Assembly (NCBI GenBank): GCA_035541995.1
Contig: DATKMG010000397.1
Location: forward strand, 1 to 14,196
From: DATKMG01 sp035541995
GTDB taxonomy: Bacteria; Acidobacteriota; Terriglobia; Versatilivoradales; Versatilivoraceae
Length of the DNA: 14,196 nt
Direction of reading: 5' to 3'
The notes below the pieces were generated by a model, which made no database searches, had not been told where the DNA came from, and was given only the letters and a program-made list of their open reading frames with translations. The first letter of the stretch is position 1. Each line of letters begins with the position of its first letter. The position numbers and the translations under genes were made by a program. Shown here piece after piece: positions 14,058 through 14,196 of the stretch.

Positions 14058-14196
14058 ATGGAAGTCATCCTGAAAGAAAGAGTAGAGAAGCTGGGAGCGA
14101 AGGGCGATGTGGTTCGGGTTAGTGATGGATATGCGCGGAATTTCCTATTCCCGAAGAAACTAGCCGTTATTGCGAGTCCGGCTAATAAGGTTCAGA
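14058..14196 (+). CDS. rplI: Large ribosomal subunit protein bL9, N-terminal part
   Basis: The frame begins MEVILKERVEKLGAKGDVVR and continues VSDGYARNFLFPKKLAVIAS, the characteristic N-terminal domain of bL9, which binds 23S rRNA near the L1 stalk. The conserved GYARNFL(F/I)P segment is complete. The gene runs off the window end after 46 codons, so the long connecting helix and C-terminal domain are not visible. GGAAGGAAAGGGG ends seven bases before ATG 14058. It closes the rpsF-rpsR-rplI group in the usual order. Confidence 0.96.
   Translation, partial: MEVILKERVEKLGAKGDVVRVSDGYARNFLFPKKLAVIASPANKVQ

Overview
The window reads as ordinary bacterial chromosome: housekeeping genes on both strands, short spacers, no insertion sequence, phage gene or CRISPR array. 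Gene order and protein style point to Acidobacteriota or a related deltaproteobacterial-type lineage. The pointers are ispE / tRNA-Gln / prs / rplY / pth / rpsF / rpsR / rplI in one run, an EF-P with a PGNLRG loop, and a large exported TPR protein. This placement is inference from context, not proof.

Layout. Positions 1-114 hold the 3' end of a probable Xaa-Pro aminopeptidase (M24), followed by efp. The selenocysteine synthase gene selA lies on the minus strand, convergent with efp and divergent from an M3 oligopeptidase (pepF-like) with an unusual hydrophobic N-terminus. Two overlapping genes of unknown function follow: a MXAN_5187_C-like protein and a membrane-anchored or secreted protein. 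Next come purH and a 688-residue exported TPR protein that ends at the one clear intrinsic terminator (9673-9700). The translation-centred run then begins: ispE, tRNA-Gln(UUG), prs, rplY, pth, rpsF, rpsR and the 5' end of rplI, which is cut by the window edge.

Start corrections. The best ribosome-binding sites place the TPR protein at ATG 7578, ispE at ATG 9729 (not inside the terminator), prs at TTG 10802, pth at ATG 12559 and rpsR at ATG 13742.

Function. Most genes serve protein synthesis: EF-P, SelA, tRNA-Gln, L25, Pth, S6, S18 and L9. Nucleotide supply (PurH, Prs), isoprenoid synthesis (IspE) and peptide turnover (M24 and M3 peptidases) make up the rest.

The most unusual stretch is the 182-base rpsF-rpsR spacer, where many bacteria carry ssb. 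It has a perfect 10-bp hairpin, two mutually exclusive long helices, an SRP-RNA-like GGAAGGAAGCAG core, and mini-ORFs leading into rpsR. It could be an undescribed ribosomal-protein leader or small RNA. The second point of interest is the EF-P loop, which has Asn where well-studied EF-Ps carry a modified Lys or Arg.
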